64,000 nucleotides of DNA, from positions 17,914,936 through 17,978,935 of the forward strand of contig JAUCBN010000017.1 of the NCBI GenBank assembly GCA_035048815.1. Direction: 5' to 3'. Position 1 is the first letter of the stretch. The number at the start of each line of letters is the position of its first letter. Below the pieces are notes generated by a model. The model did not search any database and had not been told where the DNA came from. It saw only the letters and a list, made by a program, of their open reading frames with translations. A program made the position numbers and the translations under genes. Source of the DNA: Abelmoschus esculentus (taxonomy: Eukaryota; Streptophyta; Magnoliopsida; Malvales; Malvaceae). Of the stretch, positions 7,844-19,447 are shown in pieces.

Positions 7844-10800
7844 TCATTTAGCTTTTGTGATGCGGAAGCTGTCAATAACACTCCTGCTTGTTGAGTTCAC
7901 AAACTGCAAAATTTGAACAAATCCATAAATTAGTGACCAAAAGTGAAGAAAAGAAAAAGATTTGTACCAATTATTACTAACAAGATAATATGTTACCAAC
8001 CTCTAGCATTAGCTCATTCTTTGTTGCGTGTGCTCTAAGGTAACCATATTCAGAAATCCTTACCAAACTCCAACTTGCTACCTGTTCAGCAAACATTAAG
8101 GGATTTCTCAGTTTAACCAATCATATTTCTGTTTCAGACATAAAATATTCATCCAACACTTACTATGGGTAAGAATTTATCGAGAGTGAATCCTGCCATT
8201 CCAACAATGGCATGCACGGGTGCTTTGTAGTTGCCATTATCATACGTGTCTACCCCGCTTGCATCTTTCTTGGGCATTGCTAGGCATTCAGAGTTGGAAA
8301 TGGAACATGTCCTCTCGTAGTTATGAAAATGTCCGAAAAGAACAAGATCGACCTAATTCATTGTTATCGAAATCGATCACTTGCTGTCTCAGATGATAGC
8401 CGAATCGAAAGAAGATGGAACATTTAGTTTACCTTGTGAGCCAGAAGGATTGGGTCTACGACCTTTAGGAAGGAAGGATCATTTGATAAACTGCTGCTAT
8501 ACATTGGCCTATGCCTGCATTTTTGCAAATACTGCTGTTGAGATAACAATCACAGAATTTGATCGATCGATGAACGAGTTCGTGATTGGACCGTAACTCA
8601 CCCTGTAAAGATTAACCACGGTGTCTTTGATCGATCAACAGATGCCATGTCCTTCGTCATCCATTGGTACTGTGATAATTATGAAACCATGTCAATTACA
8701 TACATATATACATATTTATCAAGTGTGATACCAGTAACAACCTGCTCAGAACTTTGGGTCCAATCATGTTCTGTTGAGATGACAGTGAAGTGAACGGGGC
8801 CTTGTTCTATGGAATACCATGGCTTATCCTTTGCCGCAGTCGGCATTGGGAAATAGGTCTCGTAAGGAACTCCGCATTCTCCGCCGGAGTCCATATTCTC
8901 ATAACGACTCCCTGAGCCGTGATAATCCCTGAAATGTGAGGATGTTGGCTTCACTATGGTTGCAGAGAAGCTGAAGTTTCCATTCATCTATTCATTAGTG
9001 GGATCTCCTAGTATGCAAGAAATGTTACCTCTCATGATTTCCGATCGCCGTCATGTAGGAAACCTTAGAAGCCAAAGGGCTTACAAGATTAAAGAAAAAC
9101 TCCCATTCAACTAGGAAGCCAGTTGCATAGCTTATGTCCCCAATGTGAAAAATGGAGTCTATGGTGCCATTTTTCGTTTCTTCTACCATTGCTTTTACCA
9201 CTGAAACAGATCCTGGCTGTGTCTCACAATGTTATAAGCCTCATTAGTGCATTATAACAAGTTAGATATGTCTCGTACATTGTCACGAGTCACGACTCGA
9301 TCCATCAGACTGTGATATGTGATTTAAAAGTGTTCGTTTCGGGTATCTACATGTTCCTCATCGTTTTACTAGTGACAATGATCACATTGAATGATATCCT
9401 TACCTGAATGTAGTGCTCATGAGAAGCATCAAGTGGAGCCTTTCCCATGTCACCAAATATAAGAAATTTAAGTTCATCCGATCCACCAGCCGGCGGTGTA
9501 CGGAATTCGATTTCATCACTCCATCCAACTGCATCACTGAATCAAGAATAAAAACTGAGATTCTTGATTTATGTAGCCATTCCAGAGTTTATATATGTGC
9601 TCATGTTCCTACTATGTATGTGTACCTTCCATATTTGTAGCTAAAGATGCTTGAAGGCCGGAGTCCGGTCATCACCGCCGTGTGTATATAACCAGGGTCA
9701 TGCCACCCGAAATCCTTGGCCGGACTTGGAATAGGAGCAGAACCTGTTATCCATTTTACAATCAATAACGAAATTAATTGTCACGTACATCATTCGGTTT
9801 TGAGTTAATTTAAGTCATCGATATGATAATTTCGGAAAAGAAAAATCTAATTTGGTACTCACTGCACATATCTTCTTGAGAAAACGTTGTAACCTGTGAT
9901 ATCTGTGATTTCCCATTCCCATAACTCACTTGTTGAGGTTTACTGTCACCACTGATCCATGTTAATCTCATCTGTCATGATATAATCGAATTAACTCGTC
10001 GCCTTAACTCATTATTCAAATCCGAGGTAAGTGTTCGATATAAATATGTCTAATGCACATAGCATGGAGTGGTAAATGGTAATTACCGAAGTTCCTGATG
10101 AATCAAGGCTGGAGATATGTCCATACAGAGGCGCTTTAGGATTAGAAAATTGGAAGGGATCGGTCCTAAGAAAGATGCAAGGGGCAAGGAAACCGCCGCC
10201 GAAGAACACAAACTCGATGTCGGTTCTTATGTTTATGACATGAAATGTTACGGTGGCGCTGCATGTTATGATCTCGCATTTTCCGTCCTTACCATATTTT
10301 TTGCATTCTTTCTTCTCGCAACTTAGATAGGCCGGATCGCTGCTCACATATAGTGCCTGCAAATTCCAAATTCAATGGCGACGTGACTTTTTTAATTGGT
10401 CACCAACACTTCCATATGTATTATAAATTTGGTCTTTTTATCAATTTAGTCCTCAGATCTTTCATTATTCCAGTCTAGGTCTATATGAGTTAGTTATGGT
10501 GACATATGAATCGGAATGGCTTCTACTTTAAAATCAGTTAAGATGACTTAAGACTTGGGAATCCATCTCTTGTAAGCTACGTCTCTCCCATGGACAGACC
10601 CAAGTATTCCTTCACGTCAACATAGTCTCTTCAAATATTTTAAGATACAAATGTAGTTAATTTTAATGAGATATAGTATGAGTGGACTATATTTGTAAAC
10701 AGCAGTTAATTTTCAGATTTTCTTGCCAGCCATCCAGACACGGACATGAAAGGAAATATTTTAAGTATTATGATAGGTGACTCACAACACTTATCAGGTA

Positions 10801-11291
10801 TACATAGTAGGGGTAAACAAAACTCGATTCGATTCAATTCGAAAAAATTACTTTTTTATTTTGAGTTATTCGAGTCGAATCGAATAACTCGAAAAAATTT
10901 CGATTCCGAGTCGAGTTTAAATTTTCAAAGTTTGAGTTACTCGAAAAATCGAATAACTTGAAATTTTCTAAGATCTAATTACACATTTGGTCCCTTTAGT
11001 TTTATTTTTAGTTTTATTTCAGTTATATCTTCTCTTTTTTATTATTTTTACATTTTAATTTTCTTTTCTTTACAATATGGTCACTTTCTATATTTATTTT
11101 TTATTTTTTAATACAATTTTTATTTATATTTTTAAATTATGTTAATTATTTTATAATTTTTAATTTATATATTTATATTATTGTATTTAATTTATTATTA
11201 TTTTTATTTCGTTTTGATTTTTTTAGATAAAAAATATTTTTAACGAGGCTCGTAATTTAATGAAATGACATATTCATACCTAAGGTATTTG

Positions 11292-11324
<33 letters not shown>

Positions 11325-12376
11325 TGAAAAATAATAATAATAATAATAATTTAAAATCTTATTTATAATAATAATAATAATAATAATAATTTAAAATCTT
11401 ATTTATATATGTAAAAAATAATATGAAAAAATGTGTATATAGATATAAAGAGGGAATCGATTAAATTAGAGTCAAAATGCACAATAGTATTATAAATAGT
11501 ATAATTAAATTTATACATCAACTCAAAAAATCAAATCGACTCGAATTAGCTAAAACCGATTCGAATCGAAAAATTTTCAAAAAAAAGTTCAAGTTGTAAA
11601 ATATATTGACTCAACTCGAATAATTCAAAATTTTTTGACTCGACTCGTTCGAACGCTCTCCCCTAATACATAAACAGCATTAGAGTTTTATATGTATTTT
11701 GAATTGTTGTATGATTGAAATAGACGATTCAAATTAATATTTTATTTTTTAAAATAATAATGTTTATGGTAACTACCATTAATCTAAGTTTTGTATTATG
11801 TAACTTAACGGTTTACCCCACGAATGTAAGCAATAACTACTACTAATAAGGTTAAAAATATTCCTTATAAATATACTACCATATTTTCTTACCTTAACTG
11901 GATAATGGCAAAGAAGAGGGAGGTTCCTGATGTCACCTGTTTGTACGTAAAATGCTTTACTTGCCGGACAATCTTCGGTGCTGCAGCAATACATTCAAAG
12001 TTTGAATCATTCTCAAAGGAGGAGGAGGAGGAAGAAGAAGATAATCTTACCTGGAATTTGCAGGCGAAATCATGGCAATCCAATGATTTTCCGAAGGATG
12101 CAAAACTCCGCTAACAGTCACGCTCACCCACTCTTCATTAGAGAGAAGGCTAGAATTTTTACTAACATTGATTTGGAGAAAAGGATTCGGATCAGGACAT
12201 TGGAGCAAGGTTCTACGATTGACCACACGGAAGTCGGATACGGCGGTGGAATTCCGATGTAAGAACGTCGAGTGGGCGACCGAGGGATGTAACCGAGACA
12301 AAGAAGATAAAGAATGACAAGTCGAAAAGAATATGAAGGAGAAGAATAATATGAAAAGAGAAGGAAAGGGTTCCAT
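7844..12376 (-). CDS. PAP27: purple acid phosphatase, PAP27/PAP1 type
   Basis: Thirteen exons, in coding order: 12051-12376, 11893-11980, 10087-10356, 9863-9971, 9626-9743, 9404-9536, 9029-9216, 8742-8928, 8602-8669, 8433-8514, 8164-8352, 8001-8081, 7844-7903. They sum to 1,899 nt, 632 residues (Arabidopsis PAP27 is about 610). The N-terminus is a signal peptide (MEPFPSLFILFFSFIFF), so the product is probably secreted or vacuolar. A fibronectin-like PAP N-domain is followed by the metallophosphoesterase domain with all five metal blocks: GDMG (Asp333), GDISY (Asp375, Tyr378), GNHE (Asn408, His409), TGHRP (His497) and GHFHNYER (His531, His533). Plant relatives are often named 'probable inactive', but no metal ligand is missing here. 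Intron 1 is only 70 bases and pyrimidine-rich on the coding strand; intron 2 holds a hAT-like element. Substrate is unknown; relatives hydrolyse phosphate esters or nucleotide pyrophosphates. Confidence 0.9.
10808..11665. mobile_element. non-autonomous hAT-like element in PAP27 intron 2
   Basis: Begins TAGGGGTAAAC and ends CTCTCCCCTA (complement TAGGGGAGAG). Flanks are ATACATAG (10800-10807) and ATACATAA (11666-11673), an 8-bp duplication with one mismatch. Both inner edges are rich in TCGA-type motifs (CTCGATTCGATT, GACTCGACTCG). No transposase is present. TAGGGG ends with 8-bp duplications point to the hAT superfamily. Confidence 0.72.
11288..11391. repeat. ATA/TAA trinucleotide microsatellite
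   Basis: Runs of AAT/TAA triplets at about 11288-11350 and again at 11364-11390, interrupted by a duplicated TTTAAAATCTTATTTAT segment. It lies inside the hAT-like element in the PAP27 intron. Confidence 0.9.
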
Positions 12377-13482
12377 GGAATTGAAAGAATGAAAAGTGTA
12401 TGACGAGAGTTTCAAATGTTGTTTCTGGTGCATGTTGCCTGTTGGAATATATAAAGCACAGGTGAGGATTTCTTTATGGAATATTAGGGTTTTACAGACC
12501 TCAATACTGTGCGTTATTCCAGAAATTATTACATGAACATGTTCCATCACTTAAAATACAGTTTAAACAATTAAATTAATACACATCATATATTTTTTAT
12601 ATATAAAGAAGAAGAATAAATTATTTAAGGAAAATTTTGAAGAATAAATAGAAAGATATTACAAAAAAATTTTAGTATTTTTTTCTTTTTTTAAACCAAA
12701 GGCATTAAAGTGGATGATTTGAACAATGCTTATATATGAATATAATACGAAAAAAAATTTATGATGTGCATTAATTTAATTAGTTGGGACCATATTTTAT
12801 CTGTATTCAAATAAAAATAATAATATTTATTTTAAAAGATTTAAGTTCAAATAATTTTATTTATAAGGTATATACACTTTATTGAAAGTTCTTTATCTTC
12901 TTAAACATGTGTTGTTATCTTATTGGATGGTTAATTTTTTTAAATTAACTAAAATTAAAATTTGAAATAAATTAATAGGATATAAAAGCAACATGATTAA
13001 ATATATAATTATACCAATTTTTAAAATTGTGACATCAATTTCTCTAGCTTTTAATGGCAAGTGGTTTGCTTGGTATCATTTAAATAATTGAGTGGTCTTA
13101 TTGAAAAACTTTATAGTTTAATAGTCAAAACAGAATCTACCCCATAATTTAATGGTCACTAGTGCATTTTACTCTTATTTTCAATGGTTGGGCCAAAACA
13201 AAAAGATGAGTCTATTTATAAATTTTAAAACCTTCCTAAATAAGCTCACTTCCAAATGTTCCAATGAGCTTTTAGTGAGCCCAAAGTTAAAATTGAATCT
13301 CTCTGCATCCTATTTAATCTCTTGGACTTGGACTGACTTGAAAAGGTTGAAGTCCACATTAACACCTAGATTAAATTTGGTATTATGAGTAAATTTGATC
13401 AAATATTGAATAATCCATTTAAAATTTAAAAGAAATTAATTGAGTACAAATATTAAGTTCAGAAATGGGATTAAAAAAATAA
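12377..13482. other. intergenic DNA upstream of PAP27
   Basis: AT-rich promoter-side sequence with no recognisable gene. An open frame at 13152-13388 matches nothing known to me. Confidence 0.5.
12445..12456 (-). promoter_or_regulatory. probable TATA box of the PAP27-like gene
   Basis: The minus strand reads CTTTATATATTC about 70-80 bases before the start codon at 12376. Position and sequence suit a TATA box. Confidence 0.4.
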
Positions 13483-14007
13483 GATAAATTATATAGATAG
13501 TCATCATCTTATGGGGTTAGTATTGAAATGGTCACAGTACTTTAAAAACATCAAATAGACCAATCAATTATTAAAATGATATCGAAATAGCCTCCGACCG
13601 TTCAAAATTAACGAACTGACGATGTGACAGTTAAAAATAAAATAGAATAATTACACATTTACAATCTTTCATTTATACATTTTTATAATTTAGTACTAAT
13701 TTTATTATAATAAAATAATATAATTCTCCAATTAGATGGTGAATGATTAAATTACCCTAAAATATTATATTATTTTATTATAATAAAATTAGGACTAAAT
13801 TACAAAAATGTATGAATGACAGAGAATAAATGTATAATTATTTCATTTTATTTTTAACTGTCACATCATCAGTCCGTTAATTTTTAACAGTCGATGGCTA
13901 TTTTGATACCGTTTTAATAGTTGACCGGTGTATTTGACGCTTTTTAAAGTATTGTGGCCATTTCGATACCAACCCCATAGTATGGTGACTATCCGTGTAA
14001 TTTACCC
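13483..14007. mobile_element. foldback MITE with arms of about 240 bp
   Basis: The left arm (GATAGTCATCATCTTATGGG ... ATGTGACAGTTAAAAATAAAAT) is repeated in reverse complement on the right, ending ATGGTGACTATCCGTGTAATTTACCC. The arms run from about 13483-13735 and 13765-14007 with roughly 85% identity by eye. There is no coding content. The GGGTAAATTACACGGATAGTC terminus resembles the tiny element at 37503-37614. The target duplication is uncertain because both flanks are A-rich. Confidence 0.75.
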
Positions 14008-16575
14008 AAAAAAAATGTTTAAATCATTTATATAGCTCATTTAAAAGGTAAAAAAATAGTATAAATATCAAAATAAAAAAAATTAAAATAGCATAATTAA
14101 ACACAAAATACTAACAATTAGTTGGTTTAGTGAGATAAGACATTAGATCTTTTAAGCAAGGTTAATAATTCAAATATTGACATTGTGAATGGAAGAAATT
14201 AGGTTGAGACGGTCATGTCATAATGAACACCTATAGTACTCAATCTGAATTAGTCAATTAGCCTGTATATTAGATATTGATAATTAAAAAAAACACGAAA
14301 TTTCTCATTCTCGACAATTCCAATCTCGTAAATTAGGCTCACATGATTAGACTAATGAAAACATTATGTTATTAATTAATCATAGTATTTGGATCAAATC
14401 CAATAAAATATGTTGGAGTTGAGCTGAATTTTAGAGGGAAAATCTTGCCATATTCTTGGTTTTAAGTTTGAACATAAGGAAGCCAACATAAGGGAAAGTA
14501 TGCATGGCCGCAAAACTACAAACCGTGGGAGTCTTGGAAACATCCCACCTTAACTTCGATAGCATCGATGGCCATTTTAAGACAAGAAGCTAGGCTTAAT
14601 GTCCAAATGACATCTTTGTTTTGGCTTGGAATTATGATAACAAAGTGTAGTAAAAATCAAGAGTGAAACATAACCTCACCTTGAAAACTCCATCGGGGCA
14701 TGTTTTTTCTACTTTGGATTTGATGTGCTTTGTTTGATTCTAACCACTCCCACTCCCCTTCCCATGATAATACAAAACTAGAGAGGTACAAGGAAAATAG
14801 ACATGTTTATATTAATACGAATATCAAGTTTTTTTTATTGAGTTTAAGTTGGATCACCAGTTAATCGGATTTTAATTTATGAACTAAAGTTAATCAAATT
14901 GTAATATAAGAATTAAATCTACGACTTACATGTAATATAAAGATTAATGGTAAAATTTTACCTACAAAATGACGCGAGTTTATACGAAACTTAATAATTT
15001 AAAAAATACTATTATATATATATTTATAGACCAATAGAATCAAGAATCAAAAGTATATCCCCAAAGCCTGCATAAATTGAGAAGAGCAAAGGCTTGCCAT
15101 TGCTGGCCACTACCACTACCTCCATACCTACGACCACCATACTAAACCATCGACAAAAGGAACCACGACAAAATCATGTAAGAATTAAAAATGGAGAAAG
15201 TGGACATCACATTTGCACTAACAAGATTGAGCTATGATCTAAGTACACCAAGTGGTAAATCAATAAACCTTGAGGATGTGGTACAAGTTGGATCTTCATT
15301 TTATTCGATTCATTTTAATTTAGATCATTATAGTTTGAATTATTTAAATTTAATTATATCTCATTCAGGTTTATTTTAGTTCAGTTTAATCAAGTATCAA
15401 GTAAGGATGAATCATATCATGTTGGTTAATTTTGATATAATAGAAGATCAATCGATTTCAGTCAGATTTTTCAGGTTGGGTCAATATTTTACACTTATAT
15501 ATATGATTTTATAAAATTAGTATATTTGACTTTTGGGTGAGTTGTGCGGGCAATCCACGTCTTATTTTTTAAAAAAAGTTTAATATATATTTATTACAGT
15601 TTAACTAAAATTCGGGTCATTTTCGTTTTGTTTCAGATTTCAAATTCAATTTGAATCATCATATTCGAATTAATATCAGATCTCGATTCAAATAAATCGA
15701 TTCAAATCTCGAATTAAGTTTGTCCGATCTACGTGTCTCTTTGTCCTAATGCTACGAGGAGCCCCCCAAGTGGATATCGCTTTGCTTTTTGGGTTTGAAA
15801 AAGCGAACAAATGGTTGATTTGGAGGCACATGCAAATTGTACCCCCCACTATCCCCCACTAAGCAACAACCAAGGCTGTTGTTTTGCTTTGGTGGGCATG
15901 TTTGTCTTTGTGTTGTGCTTGAGAATGATACCAAATATTGGCCACCTTTGATTCCCATCCACTCAGCATCATAACAAAAGCAAATCAAATTCAAAGGTAA
16001 TTTTTATATTACAATTTGTGTTCAAAGTACTGAATTCGAATGCTTTTAAACATGAATGGATTGAAACAGAAAAGGAGGAGAGGCTCTATGTTTAAGATCT
16101 TGTGTGTAAGAATTCAAGAAATTCCATGTTCTTTTGAAGTCTCCAAAAAGACAAACAAAACAATGAAGACAAAAACAACCCTTGTGGTGTTGCCAAACAA
16201 GACATGGAAAAGTCCTTCAAGACAAGAGCTTTTAAAACCCAGCTGACTCATGTTCCAACTCAAGACTTACACCACTAACCAAAACCCTTTTTTCAGTAAT
16301 GTAATTGGTTTAGATTTGAGTGGCAGGCAGCCAAGTTTTCCAAGTTTTAAAGGGGTTTCAAGGATTAATTCTTTTGAGTCAGTGCTTCATTTGATCAGTC
16401 TTCTCTTTTACTGGTAATTCTCTCCCTCTGTATGGATTTTGGAAGCTTACTTCATGTTTTTGTGCTTCTGTTCTTCACTGTTTTTGCAAATTCAAGTTTC
16501 TTATCCACAATTGTTCGCTCTATGTAGATTGATTTGCCATCAAATTATTTAGACATAAGCTTACTTTGATTGTTA
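14008..16575. other. intergenic DNA between PAP27 and SCL3, promoter side of both
   Basis: AT-rich sequence with degenerate repeat-like stretches (for example 15400-15730, with CGATTCAAAT motifs). Short open frames at 15191 and 15752 are not recognised. The last 300 bases probably contain the SCL3 leader; a possible leader intron has its donor at 16414 and an AG acceptor at 16581-16582. Confidence 0.5.
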
Positions 16576-18009
16576 ATGGCAGGAATGTTTCAAGAGGGAC
16601 CATCCGTTGTAACTTCACCACCACTTCAGTTCATGTCGTGGATGTCACTTTCTCCTGGTTTAGGATCCCCATTCCCCTGGCTCGGGGAGCTCAAATCTGA
16701 GGAAAGGGGGTTATATCTGATCCATCTTCTTGTCGCATGTGCGAACCATGTCGCCGCAGGTAGTCTCGAGAACGCCAACATCGGCCTAGAACAGATATCC
16801 CACCTCGCCTCCGCCGATGGAGATACCATGCAAAGAATTGTTGCTTACTTCACTGAGGCACTTGCTGATAGGGTGCTGAAAGCATGGCCTGGTCTTCACA
16901 AAGCCCTCAATTCCACTAAAATATCATCAGTACAAGAGAGAATTCATGTTCAGAATTTGTTCTTTGAGTTATGTCCTTTCTTGAAGCTTGCATATGTTAT
17001 TACCAATCAGGCTATTGTCGAAGCTATGGAGGGGGAGAAAATGGTTCATATAATAGATCTCAATTGCTTCGAGCCTGCACAGTGGATTAATCTTTTCCAA
17101 ACATTTAATGCTAGACCAGAAGGGCCACCCCATTTGAGAATTACAGGCATACATGAACAAAAAGAGGTGTTGGATCATATGGCACTTCGATTGGCTGAAG
17201 AAGCTGAGAAATGGGACATTCCGTTTCAGTTTAATCCGGTCGTCTGCAAGTTAGAGAATCTCGATCTCGAATGTTTGCGTGTTAAGACCGGAGAAGCTCT
17301 TGCGGTCAGTTCCGTCCTTCAGCTTCATTCTCTCTTGGTTACAGATGATGAGATGCTTAGAAGGATCAACTCCCCATCCATGTCTAAGAGCCTTAATACC
17401 AATCTGTCACAAAGAGTCTTGCAGATGAACCAACGTACACTAGGGGAGTGGCTTAAGAAAGAGCCGGTCCATGCATATAGCCCGAGTTCGGACTTGGCAA
17501 CACCGTCACCGTTATCCCCGCTTGCCCTGTCTCCTGCGCCGAAAATGGTGAACTTTCTAACCACTCTTCGGGGAATGTCACCTAAATTGATAGTTGTAAC
17601 CGAGCAGGAGGCCAACCATAACGACTCTACTTTAATGGAGAGGGTACTAGAAGCATTGAATTTCTATGCTGCACTCTTTGATTGCTTAGAGTCTACGGTA
17701 TCAAGAGCTCCACTAGAGCGACAAAAGGTCGAGAAGATGCTTTTCGGGGAGGAAATTAAGAACATCATAGCTTGTGAAGGTGTTGAGAGAAAGGAGAGAC
17801 ATGAGAAGCTTGAGAAATGGCTTCTGAGATTCGAATTGGCCGGCTTCGGAAAGGTTCCTTTAAGCTACCATGGGATGTTGCAGGCAGGACGGTTATTAAA
17901 AACCAATAACTATGATGGTTACAAAATCAAAGAAGATAATGGCCGTGTGGTCATCTGCTGGCAAGAAAGACCTCTGTATTCGATGTCAGCCTGGGGGGTT
18001 AGACCATAA
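16576..18009 (+). CDS. SCL3: SCARECROW-LIKE 3 (GRAS transcriptional regulator)
   Basis: An intronless coding region of 477 residues; Arabidopsis SCL3 has 482. SCL3 is a nuclear GRAS protein that opposes DELLA proteins in gibberellin signalling and acts with SHR/SCR in the root endodermis. GRAS blocks are visible in order: leucine-rich I (GLYLIHLLVACANHVAAGSL), VHIID as VHIIDLNCFEPAQW, leucine-rich II (LRITGIHEQKEVLDHMA), the PFYRE-region block LKLIVVTEQEANHN-like and KVEKMLFGEEIKNIIACEG, and SAW at the end (CWQERPLYSMSAW). The first ATG is at 16576 (MAGMFQEG). If a leader intron is spliced to the AG at 16581-16582, translation would begin at 16585 (MFQEG), giving 474 residues. The final residues (GVRP) differ from the basic end usual in relatives. 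Confidence 0.93.
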   Translation: MAGMFQEGPSVVTSPPLQFMSWMSLSPGLGSPFPWLGELKSEERGLYLIHLLVACANHVAAGSLENANIGLEQISHLASADGDTMQRIVAYFTEALADRVLKAWPGLHKALNSTKISSVQERIHVQNLFFELCPFLKLAYVITNQAIVEAMEGEKMVHIIDLNCFEPAQWINLFQTFNARPEGPPHLRITGIHEQKEVLDHMALRLAEEAEKWDIPFQFNPVVCKLENLDLECLRVKTGEALAVSSVLQLHSLLVTDDEMLRRINSPSMSKSLNTNLSQRVLQMNQRTLGEWLKKEPVHAYSPSSDLATPSPLSPLALSPAPKMVNFLTTLRGMSPKLIVVTEQEANHNDSTLMERVLEALNFYAALFDCLESTVSRAPLERQKVEKMLFGEEIKNIIACEGVERKERHEKLEKWLLRFELAGFGKVPLSYHGMLQAGRLLKTNNYDGYKIKEDNGRVVICWQERPLYSMSAWGVRP

Positions 18010-19447
18010 AGCTTTTACCGGTCTTTTGTGTGGGCTTGTTTCTTTCTTTATCTTGTTCGTGTCTCTGTAAAGAATATCAAGTTTTCTTTCTCTGCAATCT
18101 CATAGTGTTTTTTTATCTTGTTCGTGTCTCTGTCAATGAACCCTGTGATAATTTGCACGGCTGTTGGATTTTTTCCATTGGCACGGTCGTGGAAGAAGCG
18201 AAGATAGGTCGTGTTCTCCATGCGGTTTGCGGACGTTATAACGGATTTGCTCGAGAACTCCCCATTGAGTGTAATGAAGATATCGTAGAAAGAGATTGAA
18301 TGAGCGTTGATGATCGGAAGATCAAAGCTGGATTATTTATTTTTTTAAAATTTGAATTTAAGACCTTACATTAAAGTAAAATCTCGTTTTTTGAATAAAT
18401 AAAATAAATCATCTCTAAAATATAATTTGTACAATGATAATTATCAAAGTGATTGAGCGATCAATATCAAATAGTGAAGGTTATATTCTAAAACAGATAT
18501 TACTGTAATTACTATTAACTTGTTTAAAAAAAATACATACTAAAAATAAACTATAAATATATCAACTACATTGTCTTAGTTTAGAAATATGTTTTTTTTT
18601 AATTTTTTTAAAAATATTTTTTTTATGTATTTGTCTCGTACTTTTAAATATTTATATTTTGCTTCTTTCAACCCTAAATTTTAACTCCATCTTGCTTATT
18701 AACGGAGAGACATAAAAATATGAGTGCAATTGTTATTGGTCCATTTAAGATAATAATAAGGTTTGAAAAAATATTAAGATAATAATTTTTATTTGAAAAT
18801 ATTTAGAAAATAAATAAAAAGTTAATATTATTTTGATCTCATCACTAAATGACAAGATTTAAAAAATTATTTTTTAAAAAAGTTTTTTTAAAATATTTTA
18901 AGATAAAAACTATTATCTAAATATTTTTCAAATTTCATTATTACCCTAATTTTTCATTGTTATTGGTCCCAGTAAAAATATTAAAATTGATTTTATTTAA
19001 TTTATCAAAATATAAAGTTAATAAGCTCATCTTAAATGATCCCTAAAGCATTGAGACTACTCAACTCCAAGTCTCCAACGCCACCCGTTTGAGTCAGTCC
19101 AATGTTTTTAAAATAAAAAATAATTTTTATTCAAATTTAAACTTTTTTCCTTTTTAATATCATTACAATTAAAATCACATCAACCAAATATACTTTAAAA
19201 TAAAAAATAATATTTTATTAAATTAGTCTGTTTTTTATTATTTTTCTTGAATTTTATTTTTTATTATTTAAAATATGCTATTGATAAAAATATGTGAAAA
19301 CATATTTAAAAATTTGTAATTAACTAGTAAGTATTTAAAAAAAAAAATCGACTATTTTATTATATTTATTTGGTTGCAATTTTCAATTTACTATTAGTCC
19401 ATTGGCTTGGACTACCTTTTCATTTGTTACGGTCTCCGATCATCACA
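18010..19447. other. SCL3 3' region and intergenic DNA before KOB1
   Basis: About 300 bases of likely SCL3 3' UTR, then very AT-rich DNA. Around 18740-18955 an imperfect foldback is seen: TAATAATAAGGTTTGAAAAA pairs with the complement of TTTTTCAAATTTCATTATTA, and ATTGTTATTGGTCC occurs as a direct repeat outside it (18729 and 18957). No gene is recognised. Confidence 0.5.

Noticed and set aside
8381..8596. 71-codon plus-strand open frame
   Set aside because: Lies over PAP27 exon 10 on the opposite strand; PAP motifs read on the minus strand.
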